NCBI RefSeq assembly: GCF_000182925.2
Contig: NC_026502.1
Span: 1,984,001-2,048,000, forward strand
Length of the DNA stretch: 64,000 nucleotides
From: Neurospora crassa OR74A
Taxonomy: Eukaryota > Ascomycota > Sordariomycetes > Sordariales > Sordariaceae
Direction of reading: 5' to 3'
How positions within the stretch are numbered: position 1 is the stretch's first letter; every line of letters starts with the position of its first letter. A model generated the notes under the pieces. The model ran no database searches. It had not been told where the DNA came from and saw nothing but the letters and a program-made list of their open reading frames with translations. A program made the position numbers and the translations under genes. Below are positions 10,751 through 20,061 of the stretch, in pieces.

Positions 10751-11950
10751 TTAGTAGAAATACTTTAAAAAGAATAAATTCGTCCTTCTATTAACCTAGC
10801 GGGTATTCCTATTATTTTTATTTTAAAGAAGGGTAGAAAATTAAAGTTCTACGTTAATTTTAGAGCGTTAAATAAGGTTATAAAGAAGAATCGGACAGTA
10901 TTACCCCTTATTTAAGAGATTTTCAATCGGTTATTATTGGCTAAAGTCTTTATAAAGTTAGATTTAAAGGACGCGTACTATAGGATTCGGATTCGAGAGG
11001 GAAACGAAGAGAAGATAGCGTTTCGTACGAAGTATAGGTACTATAAATTCTTAATTATACTAATAGGATTAGCGAACGCGCTAGCGATATTTTAAACGTA
11101 TATTAATAATATATTAGTAGGGCTAATAGATACAATATATATTATTTACTTTAATAATATTCTAATTTATAATAAGAATAAAAAAAATTATATTAATTAT
11201 ATTAAAAAAGTCTTTTAATAACTATAAAATTATAATTTCTATATAAATTTAAGTAAATATAAATTTTATATAAAGCAGGTATTATTCTTAGAATATATTA
11301 TTTCCCCGGAAAGCGTATCGATAGATTTAGAGAAGGTAGTAGTAATTATAGAATAAGAGGCTCTAGCGAGCGTTTATAATATTTAAATCTTCTTAGGGTT
11401 TATAGAATTCTATTAATATTTTATAATATTATATTCTAAAGTAATTATACTCCTAATAGAGTTATTGAAGGGGAATAAATAAAAGCCGTTCAAATTTATA
11501 GTAGAAGTAGAAGGAGTATTCGAGGAATTTAAAAAGTTATTTTAGGAAGTTCCTATATTGTACTACTTCGACCTAACGTTATAAATCCGAATAGAGACGG
11601 ACGTATTAGATTTTATAATTAGAGCGGTTTTTATATAATTATACGGTAATAGGTAGTACTCGGTAATTTTCTTCTTAAGGAAGAAATTACCAGAGGAAAT
11701 TAAGTATAGGGTTAGGAATAGAGAGTTATTAATAATTATAGGAATATTAAAAGTATAGAGGTAATACTTATTATATATAAATGAACCGTTCTTAATAATT
11801 ACAGATTATTTAAATTTATAGTATTTTTAAAATAAGGAATAGGCGAATACGAGGTAGAATTAATAGGTATTAGAATTAATAGCATATAATTTTGGGATTG
11901 AATATTATTTAGGAAAATTAAATCTAGTAAATAGGTTATTAAAGAAATTA
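10750..11950 (+). pseudogene. reverse transcriptase and RNase H remnant
   Basis: The best preserved part of the fossil. Short plus-strand pieces match the Gypsy RT palm and fingers, for example KLDLKDAYYRIRI near 10960-11000, followed by RNase H-like sequence to about 11900. The element is broken; this segment serves only for family assignment. Confidence 0.8.
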
Positions 11951-12539
11951 TAATTACGAAGGGGAAAATTAAAGGTAGGGGGCGATTACCTATTAGTAAA
12001 GGTTATTAAAGGGAGTAAAAAGAAGGGTTGGGCAATAAAGGAAAGTTAGGTATTAAGGGTACTAGTAAAACAGGTAATTTTAATTGGAAAGGAGGTTTAG
12101 AGGATGGCGGTAGAAGAGAGGGAATAGTAATAGGATATAAGCAAAATAGAAGAGGGTTGGGCATTAGAGGACGAAAAGGCCGAATTGTAGGAAGAAAGGC
12201 AGAATTTATAGGAGGAGGACGAATTAAATAGGGAGGAGAAGAAACGAAAGGAAATTAAAGGTAATAGTAGAGAGGATAGAGTAGTAAGGAAGAAGGTAAG
12301 GTTCGTAGGCAAAATTATTATTAAATTAGGGAGGGAAAACGAAAGTATTATTATAGGAAATATCGGCGGATATATAGTAGTAGCGAAGGTACGGAAGAAC
12401 GAAGAGTAATTATTATTATTAGGGTAATAATTATTAGAGGCGTAGAAGGAGGATTTATTTATTATTAAAGAAGTATAGAAGAATAACGAAGGGGGGAAAC
12501 GAACGAAGAATTAGAAGATAGGGGAAAATAGAATATTAT

Positions 12540-13890
12540 AATATTAATACTAAATCTATATTTTAAAATAAATACGGGCCGAATTACTCTATATTTACTA
12601 TAATATAGTAATAGCTAGATACCCGGATTAAAGGAAGATATTAAAGTATATTAATTAATTTTATTACTAGCTTACTATTATAATTAATATTAAATCCTAC
12701 GTTTGCGAATATCTAGTATATTAAAAAGCTAAACCTTACAATTACTAATTATATAGGCTATTAAGGTCGTTACTTATCCTTACTATCCTTTAGTAAGATA
12801 TTTTGTACGATTTTATTATTAGAGTACTAAAATTATTCAACCCTATATTTAATTAAACCTACAATACAATTCTCGTTATTATTAACCGCTTTACTAAGTA
12901 CGCTTTATATATCCCTACGTAGAAGATAATTAACGTCTAACAATTTATATTCCTTTTCTAGCGAAACGTTTTCTAGTAATTTAACTTCCCAGACTCTATT
13001 ATATTGGATAAAGGTAACCTATTTATAAACTAATTTTAAAAGATTTATTGTAAATTTTTAAATATTTGTAAATACTTTAGTACGGCCTAATACCCCTAAA
13101 CGGACAAATAAATAGAAAAGTAAAATTAGAATTTGGAATTATACCTTCGGATTTTCTATAATATAAAGTAGGTCGATTAGGCCGAAAAGATTATACTAAT
13201 ATAGTAGATATATAATAATTATTTTTATACTACTATTAGAAAATCCCCTTCGGAATTACTCTTTAAGTATTATCCTTAGGAATTAACGGATCCGGAACGA
13301 AGGTAGAGGATAGTCCTTCCGATAGTAGCTACTAATTGGATTAACGAATTACTTTATAAGTAATTAAAAATCGTAGTAACCTTAGAGGTTATTAATTAAA
13401 AGTATACGAAATAGTATAATAAAGTCTAGAAGTTAAAGGAGTTCGATATTGGAAATTGGGTTTTACTTAATACGAAATATATTAAATAACGCCGCCTAAG
13501 TATTAAATTAGTAAATAAATTTTTAGGACCTTTCTAAATTATTAAAATTATTAGGGAGAAGAAGATAGTATATTAATTTGTACTCCCTGTATATTACTGA
13601 ATCTACTTAATATTCCCTATTATATTACTAGAATTGTACTATAAGAATCCCGCTGCGGCGGCGCTATAAAGGGAAGTTATAGATATTAAGGAAGATAATA
13701 TTTAGTATAAAATTAAGGCGATTATAAAATATTATAGATCCGGCTACTAACGTTAATTCTAAGTTAAATGGAAGGGGTATTCGGACGACGAGAATTCGTA
13801 GGTTTTACGCGAGGATATAAATTGCCCGGACCTACTTAAGGAATACGAAGTTAAAGAAATATAGTAGCGGCGTATTAACGGCGGGCCGAC
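12540..13890 (+). pseudogene. integrase and chromodomain remnant
   Basis: The plus-strand sequence keeps the shape of the integrase zinc-binding region and core. Near 13755-13860 it ends in a chromodomain-like piece (WKGYSDDEN and nearby acidic and aromatic residues). In active chromoviruses this domain directs integration towards H3K9-methylated chromatin. Confidence 0.7.
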
Positions 13891-13939
13891 TATTAGGTTA
13901 ATAAGGGTTAATTAAATAATAGAAGGAGAATAGCGATTA

Positions 13940-14320
13940 TTAGAGATATAGAGTAGAGACGTAAAACGCAGACGTGAGACGCAAAACGCAGACGTAAGAC
14001 GTAGATATAAGACGTAAGATATAGATGTAAAACGCTAATATAAGACGTAAGACGCAAATATAAAATATAGACGCAGGACATAGACGTGAGGCGTAGAATA
14101 GAGATGTAAAACGTAGATGTGAGACGTAGACGTAAGATATAAAACATAAACGTAAAATGTAGAAGTAAGGTATAAAGTAGATATGTAAAAGTAGAAATGT
14201 AAGAGTAGAGATGTAGAGTAGAGATGTAAATAGAAATATAAGTAGAGATGCGAAAGTAGAGATGTAAGGTAGAGATGTAAAGTAGAGATGTAAGGTAGAG
14301 ACGTAAAGTAGAAATAATAA
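13940..14320 (+). repeat. degenerate minisatellite
   Basis: A run of short diverged units. First come repeats of the type AGACGTAAGACGCA, then from about 14190 an 11-13 base unit of the type GTAGAGATGTAA (TAGAGATGTAAAG, TAGAGATGTAAGG). It follows the coding remnant of the Gypsy fossil directly. Confidence 0.75.
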
Positions 14321-14436
14321 ATAGAATAAAAGATAGGAAGGGAAGGTAGTTTAATTTAATATAGGATATTAATGAAGCGTTAGGTAAAATATAGCTTATA
14401 TTTTCTATTATTACCCTAAATAAAAAAATCCTTAGT

Positions 14437-14530
14437 GGCGTCTATTATTATTAATATAGGATTAAAACCTACGACCTTAGGAGTAATATTCCTGCGTACT
14501 ACTACGCCTATTAATAATATTTATAGACAC
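14437..14530 (-). other. tRNA-like hairpin with Pol III-type T run (SINE or tRNA relic)
   Basis: On the minus strand 14516-14449 folds like a tRNA: an acceptor pair TATTAAT/ATTAATA, a D-arm GCGT-AGTAGT-ACGC, an anticodon-like arm CAGGA-ATATTAC-TCCTA and a T-arm GTAGG-TTTTAAT-CCTAT (the last resembling a mutated B box, GGTTCRANTCC). The acceptor pairing continues outwards (GTGTCTAT with ATAGACGC) to make a stem of about 18 bp with one 3 base bulge. Nine bases past the hairpin on the minus strand is a run of seven T (14428-14422), the Pol III stop signal. It is probably an RIP-altered tRNA-derived SINE or captured tRNA, not a working tRNA. Confidence 0.4.
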
Positions 14531-15064
14531 TACTTTATATTATTTACTTATAATCCTCCTATATAAATTTTAATAATTCGTCTAATTTTCTATTTAGTAA
14601 CGCTAATTTCCTATTAATCGACTAACGTTAGGGACTATAATTACAACCGGGGGAGGAGAGGATATAAATAGGAGTATTTAGTATAGAAATATTTATAGGA
14701 GAGTTAGGGGGGGCCGTTGGATTAATATTAGCGTTAGTATTACTAATATTATAGTAGCCTAGTTTCGAATAGCCTTTATAATTAAAATTGGGAGTACGAA
14801 GCATCCTAAGCAATATTGTGGAGAGACTATTATTAATTAAGCGCGTTTATATTGTAGTTTAAAATATTATTGTGGAATAATATAATTATTGTAAGAGGGG
14901 GGTAGGTAGGGGGTTATTAGTATTAGTAAAGTATATAATCTTAGCCGCTATATTCTATATAATATTCTATAAATTATAAATACTATAAGGGACTTCGAGT
15001 ATATAGCGGCGTATTGTTAGCGAATATTGCGATTTTTCGTTAAACTTTAGAAGGAAAAGACGTT

Positions 15065-15067
<3 letters not shown>

Positions 15068-15129
<62 letters not shown>
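15068..15129 (+). repeat. 62-base poly(A) tract
   Basis: An uninterrupted A run inside the non-coding 3' part of the Gypsy fossil. It could be the tail of a nested LINE or SINE copy, or an expanded mononucleotide repeat. No matching flanking duplication is obvious. Confidence 0.9.
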
Positions 15130-15137
<8 letters not shown>

Positions 15138-15961
15138 TAGTCTAGCAAGTGTTCTAGCCAATCAATTTAAGAACTTCGCGCAAGTTTAGGGCTAGAGCGC
15201 TTACGAACGCTTAAGTTAAAATAATATTATATTTTAAATAAGTAAAAGGACGAATATTGTTAGAATATGGGAAAGAGAATAATTAAATAAGGGTTAATAA
15301 TAAATATAAAGTAAAGGGAGGATAAAGACGGAGTAAAAAAAGGAAAATAGAAAAGGGAAATAGATATATTAATTAAGCGTATTAAGGAGGCGGGGATTAG
15401 TATATAAGTATATAATAGTAAGGTATATATCCGGGGGGGGGGCCGGCGCGGGTAAGGGGGGGGCGGATATAATAGTAAAAGTAAGGATAGGAGGAAGAAG
15501 AAAAGGAGAAGCGAAGAGGGTAGGCGGAAGGGGCGTTATATAAACGAAGGAGGAGGTCCTTATACGAATATAAATTAAAGTAAATAAATATAATTTTAAA
15601 CGAACAAATATAAAATAATATAGGGTAAGAAGAATATTAAATAATTATATAAGTAGTAGGAGGGGGTAAATAGAAGGATAAGACGAAGGCGATAGTTAGA
15701 AGAGGAAGGATAGAACGAATAAATAATAATAACAGTTATAAAAAAGTAGGAAAGAAAGGTAGAAAATAGGAAAATACGTAATTCGGATTATAGTAGGGAG
15801 AATAAAGGTAGTAATTAAAAGTTGTATTATTAGAACGAAGAGAATAATATAAAAAACGAAATAAAAGTAATAGGGAGGTAATTAGGAAGGAATAATATAA
15901 GTAAAGGAAGTTTATAGAAGAAGTAGTATATAGAATTATAGGAAGCGAAGGAAAGAAACGA

Positions 15962-16001
15962 AAGTCCTAAAGACGGAACTTATAAGGAGGGGGATCGTAT
16001 T
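15962..16001 (+). repeat. polypurine-tract-like segment, first copy
   Basis: About 40 bp ending in GGAGGGGGATCGTATT that align with 16740-16780, the segment ending at the start of the 3' LTR. Differences are mostly transitions plus small indels in the G run. Confidence 0.65.
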
Positions 16002-16356
16002 TAAGCATCGCAATAGGTCGTAATAGGCACAAATAATTAAATAAAGAATAACCTACAAGAGGAGCCTTAGAATTCGATTATAGGAGTATTATATAATAGG
16101 CGTAAATAATGGAAGGTATTTTAAAAGAGTATTAAACTACACTACGAGTGTAAATAATAGAGAATATCTAATAAGAGGAACTATAGGGTATAATTATATT
16201 AGTATCCTAAAACGTTTATTAATACTCTTAAATTCGGTATAGCACTCCTTGTTAAGTAAAATAATACTTATTACCTCGTACGCCTGCGGGACGATAGTCT
16301 TGGTAACGGTCGGGAACCCGACTAACTTCTAGAATCTAATGCCGGTTTCGTATCCG

Positions 16357-16563
16357 TATTGGAATTTATAAGAATAGATATTACAATACTAATATTCTAG
16401 CGGGCGGTACGCTAGATAGTCGGATTTAATACTAGTTACGTGTTCGTATTTGGAGTTTATAAGAATGGACATTCTAATACCGATGTGCTAGCGGGCGGCT
16501 CGCTGCATTTGGAGCTCGTGAGAATGGATATTACGATGCCGATGTTCTAGCGGGCGGCTCGCT
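16357..16563 (+). repeat. three tandem copies of a ~58 bp unit
   Basis: Copies at about 16357-16413, 16446-16502 and 16505-16563 share the pattern TTGGAGNTNRTNAGAATGGA and end in CTAGCGGGCGG. The third copy is the least A+T-enriched. The last two are adjacent; about 32 bp separates the first from the second. Confidence 0.75.
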
Positions 16564-16739
16564 GGTGGCGAAGCGGCTATAATATCCGGGATACGGCGTC
16601 GGCGGTCAGTACGAACAACGGTTCGCCGGAACTAAGGGGCGAGGATATTGTACCTTCGCTGGTAATGTAGCCCGACAACGTTATAATAGTACGATACTAA
16701 CGCCTTCCGCTACTTAACCGGAATCTACTATAAATTGTA

Positions 16740-16776
16740 AAGGTTCTGAGGATGGAACCTATAAGGGGGGGGGTCG
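16740..16776 (+). repeat. polypurine tract region before the 3' LTR
   Basis: Contains a run of nine G directly upstream of the 3' LTR. This is the expected site of plus-strand priming and confirms the plus-strand orientation of the Gypsy fossil. It is the second copy of the 15962-16001 segment. Confidence 0.7.
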
Positions 16777-17116
16777 TATTAAGAGGCTAAAAGCTTGTAT
16801 ATAGAAGCACCTCAACGGCTGCTACTCCCCTTCGTTAATTAATGTGTAGGATTACTAACGATAATACCTATATTAGGTTGGGTTCGTAGGAAGAATAATC
16901 CGGTACTGTGCTAAGGCGCTAAATTAATACGAAGCTCTATAATGCTTATTAGCGGATAAATAGAGTTTATATAAGTATAAAAGAGGTTTAACGAAGCATA
17001 ATTTATTATAGTCGGTAGCTATTAATACATCTTTGGATTAACCCCTAACTTACTGTCCCCTACGTATAGCCACGACCGTAGTCACCTCAGCCTACCTTTC
17101 GCCTACGTTCCTGACA
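16777..17116 (+). repeat. Gypsy 3' LTR
   Basis: 340 bp, collinear with 7980-8319, ending CCTGACA and followed at once by the GGTTA target duplication (17117-17121). Confidence 0.85.
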
Positions 17117-17121
17117 GGTTA

Positions 17122-17836
17122 GTAAATTTTAGAGAGATAGGAATTTTTTTTAATTTAATAACCATTTTAAAAGGATAGTTATATTTTATTATATTAGTCT
17201 TCTTTATTTTAGTACCTATTAGTTTAAACTTCCCGAACTTAGTATATACAAGATAAATACGGCGGTTATTAGAGGAAATAACTGTAACAGCGAAGCTATT
17301 GTCTTAGGTAAAGATTTAAAGGAAGTACTTTGTTATATCTTAGTCTTCGAATAACTATTCGATCGGTATAGTAGTTTGAGGATTATATAGCCTCGGTCGG
17401 TTTTTGAATATTTGCTTAATAAAATTATTATTAGTAGTCTTATTGGCGGCGATAAGGGTATTGAGTATATAGTCGTCGTCTTCGTCGGGGGGTGGAGGTG
17501 GGGGGGAGAGTGTAGCTATGGTTGTAAGTAGGGTGCTTTATAGGGTAATTTGTAAAGTTGGTTTAAATATATATTAGTATAGGTAATTGAGTGTAATTGA
17601 GTGTAAAGTGTAGTGTAGGATTGATTTTATTGATATATACGTTGGCGACCGTAGATTTATAGGGTATTTTATAGGGCGAGTTATATTATAACTGTAGTGT
17701 ATTATAGCGCTGTTTGAAATGCCGGGCTAGTCCCGGCAGTCGATTATGGGGGTGTGGGGAGGGTTCTGGTGGCTTGGCGGTTGAAAAGTCACGAAATATG
17801 GGATTTATCGATTTTATGTGAAATGTGTGCTTAATA
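17122..17836 (-). pseudogene. MULE right part: N-terminal transposase relic and unmutated margin
   Basis: On the minus strand about 17500-17122 has a coding-like stretch with few stops: a proline run, then an acidic patch PDEDDDY, leading into the sequence cut by the Gypsy insertion. From about 17640 to 17836 the composition returns to normal and includes a perfect short palindrome around 17722-17742 (GCCGGG...CCCGGC). No other gene seen. Confidence 0.45.
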
Positions 17837-17890
17837 CGGTTAAGTAGTCTAGATATAGGGAAGGGGGGTAGTCTAGATATAACCCGCCTC
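17837..17890 (-). repeat. MULE right terminal inverted repeat
   Basis: Reverse complement of the left terminal repeat at 5351-5404, ending AACCCGCCTC directly before the CTGAATACA target duplication at 17891-17899. Confidence 0.85.
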
Positions 17891-17899
17891 CTGAATACA

Positions 17900-18326
17900 T
17901 ACCTTCCTCCCTCTCTTCCGAATGTCCAATTTCGACTTCCCTATTAGGTTTTGGAAGAATTGGATGAGGTGGCTAAGTGGTCAACAGGATTCACCCCTAA
18001 AGTCACCCACCCTTAGAGCCACAAACCAAGACAAGCAATATGACGACGGCTTTTAGCCCACGAGACCGCCCGTCCATGAATCAAACACATGGTGTAAACT
18101 ATCTACAACAACTTTGACACTTGAGCTTACAATGTACACTTCAATACACTACACTTGACCAGAGTAAAGTCCCTGTTATTGCCTGACACTTGTGGGTGTG
18201 CAAGAACCGTCATAATTCGCCAAATAAATCCCACTAATTCGAGCTGGTTACACGACGCCAATGCCCCCCCCCTGCCTTCCCCAAACGCCAAAATGCCCAT
18301 TTTGAAACGGAAACAGAGACCCCAAA
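17900..18326. other. intergenic region between the transposon and rfc5
   Basis: Normal composition. No recognised gene or RNA. It probably carries the rfc5 3' UTR. Confidence 0.5.
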
Positions 18327-19513
18327 TCACAAGTCCATGCTCATCAGATACATCTCGAATATCCTCATAAACTTGGCCACAAACGCCTCCAGATGGAAAA
18401 TCACCTTGGTACCCGTCCTGATGCGATGTTCATAGAAGGCCGACCAGTAGATTACATCCGCTTTCAGTGCGTCGTCGATCAGGGGGATCAGTTTGAATGT
18501 GAGCGTCTTCAGGATGATCGTCGCGGGGATACAGTGCGTCAAAAGGTCGTAAAGCTTCGCTCGGACTTGGAGGATGCGTGCTGGCGTATGCTCCTCCATA
18601 ATCTCCTTGGCGATTTGCCCGATGAGAGCCTCCCAGTCCGGGGGTGGTATGGGCGTACTATCTGTGACTTTCTCACTATGGCGGCGTTTGTTGTTAGCAA
18701 CTGCAAGGCGTGACAGGCCTTCGGGTTAGGGTGTACTGCTTACTTTTGCGCATATACCGCCTCGTACATCAACAGCGCTCTGCGAAGATTCCTTCCGCTT
18801 TCCTCAGCGATCCTCTGGTGTAGACCCTTGACAATCGGCCAACCCTCCTTCTTCGCCGATGAAGCAAGGACGTCACAGATCTCTTTGTGTGTCGGAGCCG
18901 CTACCCGCACCAGCAGGCATCGCGATCGGATGGGTGCGATAATGTTGGCTGTCGAATTGGCGAGGAGGATGAGGCGCAGGTTGGGCGAGTATTTCTCCAT
19001 GGTCCGACGGAGGGCGGCCTGGGCGTCTCTGGTGAGGTGGTCGGCCTCGTTGATGACCACCACCTTGAACCTCTGCTTCGCCGACAGATCTACTTGTTGT
19101 GTTTGCGCCACCTCCTTGAGGAGGTCCTGGACCACTACTCGGTCGTAGTTTCCGACATCGGACGGGGTGATTTCGAGGTGGTACACTGATGCGACAATGT
19201 TGAACTCGAGCTTGCGGTTGCTGCTGGTTTGGAAAACACGGGCGTCGATCTTGATCTTCTCTACACCTGGGCCGTACAACTCCTTGAGGGTAGCAACAAT
19301 TCGCGTCTTCTTTCCTGCGCCGGAAGGACCGTAGACGAGGAGGTGGGGAAAGTCACCGCTTTGCGCCTAGGAGTGTCATCAGCGGGGAGCTTCTTTTGCA
19401 CGAGGGGAACAAGAGGGTCTACTTACAAGTGACCGTAACCTCTCCGACAATTCGGTATGATAGGTGAGGGCATCGAGAGACCTCGGCCTGTGCTTGTCAA
19501 CAATAAGCGCCAT
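18327..19513 (-). CDS. rfc5: replication factor C subunit 5 (clamp loader small subunit, yeast Rfc5 type)
   Basis: Exons 19427-19513, 18744-19366 and 18327-18675 join in phase to 352 aa, matching the usual Rfc5 size. It starts MALIVDKHRPRSLDALTYH, the small-subunit RFC box. The P-loop is GPSGAGKKT (42-50). The Walker B position reads INEAD (134-138) rather than DEAD, as is typical of the Rfc5 subunit, which lacks ATPase activity. The SRC arginine-finger motif is at 177-179. The C-terminal helical collar domain, including the end AKFMRIFEMYLMSMDL, is complete. RFC opens PCNA and loads it at primer-template junctions in the nucleus. RFC1, the large subunit of the same pentamer, lies 2.2 kb away. 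An MCB-like site pair lies about 80-100 bp upstream of the start. Confidence 0.95.
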
Positions 19514-20061
19514 CGTGGTGTGGTGATATTGTGGAGAGGAAAATGGGTTGACAACGGAAGGGGAAAGAAATGCTGGATTGGAGGTGCATGGGAGACGCGT
19601 CGAGTTGACGCGCCGTCCAGAAAATCAATTAACAGATGACGGGGGATGGCCGCACGGACCATATCACCCGCTTATACAGGCCCTGGGGTAGACAGTTGCC
19701 CACTTTCGCCATCAGTATTCTAGGCAGCTATCTTGAATCTCTTTGAGTTTTGCAACGTCCGATGCTGGATATTGGATCTTCCATGAACCGACATCTAGTA
19801 TAGGGCCCATTTCATGGCATGGTTGAAAGGGTATATCTAGGAAGCCAGCATTGCTTGTTGACTCGATGTGGTGCTCTGGCCCATCCAGGTAAACTGGTAG
19901 TAGCTTACGGACACATTCTCAGAGCATTGAAATCAAAGTGGTGATGCTTGTTACGTCGTCATAATAATCATGAAATGGCCATGGCAACACTCTTTTGCAC
20001 ATTGGCCCTTCTGTTGTTCTACATAGTGTTACAATTAGAATAGGCTCAGGGTTCTCCACCT
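19514..20061. other. rfc5 promoter and uL16m 3' flank
   Basis: Non-coding by inspection; holds the MCB-like pair near its left end. Short frames here are unsupported. Confidence 0.6.
19595..19612. promoter_or_regulatory. MCB (MBF/E2F-like) site pair upstream of rfc5
   Basis: ACGCGT at 19595-19600 and ACGCG at 19608-19612, about 82-100 bp before the rfc5 start codon. ACGCGT is the MluI cell-cycle box that drives G1/S expression of replication genes in yeasts. Its use here is inferred. Confidence 0.5.

Larger units (their letters stand above)
7980..17116 (+). mobile_element. Ty3/Gypsy LTR retrotransposon fossil (chromovirus type), RIP-degraded
   Basis: A 9,137 bp element with two 340 bp LTRs, a 5 bp target duplication and a G-rich polypurine tract just before the 3' LTR. 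Remnants on the plus strand run in Gypsy order: a zinc-knuckle-like gag segment near 9640-9700, reverse transcriptase at about 10800-11200, RNase H at about 11550-11900, integrase at about 12540-13350, and a chromodomain-like tail at about 13740-13860. The order RT, RNase H, integrase separates it from Copia types, and the chromodomain places it in the chromoviruses. It is broken throughout, with too many stops to count, nearly all attributable to transitions. About 2.9 kb of non-coding sequence with several repeats lies between the chromodomain and the 3' LTR. It inserted into the older MULE. Confidence 0.85.
5351..17890 (-). mobile_element. Mutator-like DNA transposon (MULE), RIP-damaged, split by a Gypsy element
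   Basis: The outer element spans 12,540 bp. Without the nested LTR element and its duplicated 5 bp it is about 3.4 kb. It has near-perfect terminal inverted repeats of about 54 bp (5351-5404 and 17837-17890) beginning GAGGCGGGTTATATCTAG, and 9 bp target duplications outside them. On the minus strand a transposase relic resembles the MULE core: a piece reading SSINTTFPV near 7440-7480 and ITDYSTVEKQAL near 7310-7350. Such pieces match the MULE pattern in which a family-wide N-T-T/S-F segment precedes the second catalytic Asp. The interior is extremely A+T-rich with many in-frame stops, as RIP produces. The outermost 100-200 bp at each end remain of normal composition. Family assignment rests on target-duplication length, inverted repeats and these motif remnants together. 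Confidence 0.8.

Noticed and set aside
12028-12231. 67 aa plus-strand open frame inside the Gypsy fossil
   Set aside because: It is a purine-rich chance survivor between RNase H and integrase remnants.
14449-14516. A functional tRNA gene
   Set aside because: The D and variable regions are short (68 bases in all), the B box is altered and the acceptor is pure A/T; better described as a relic.
5351-17890. A Starship-type giant mobile element
   Set aside because: The block is bounded by long inverted repeats and a 9 bp duplication; no tyrosine-recombinase captain or cargo genes are seen. Nesting of a Gypsy in a 3.4 kb MULE explains its size.
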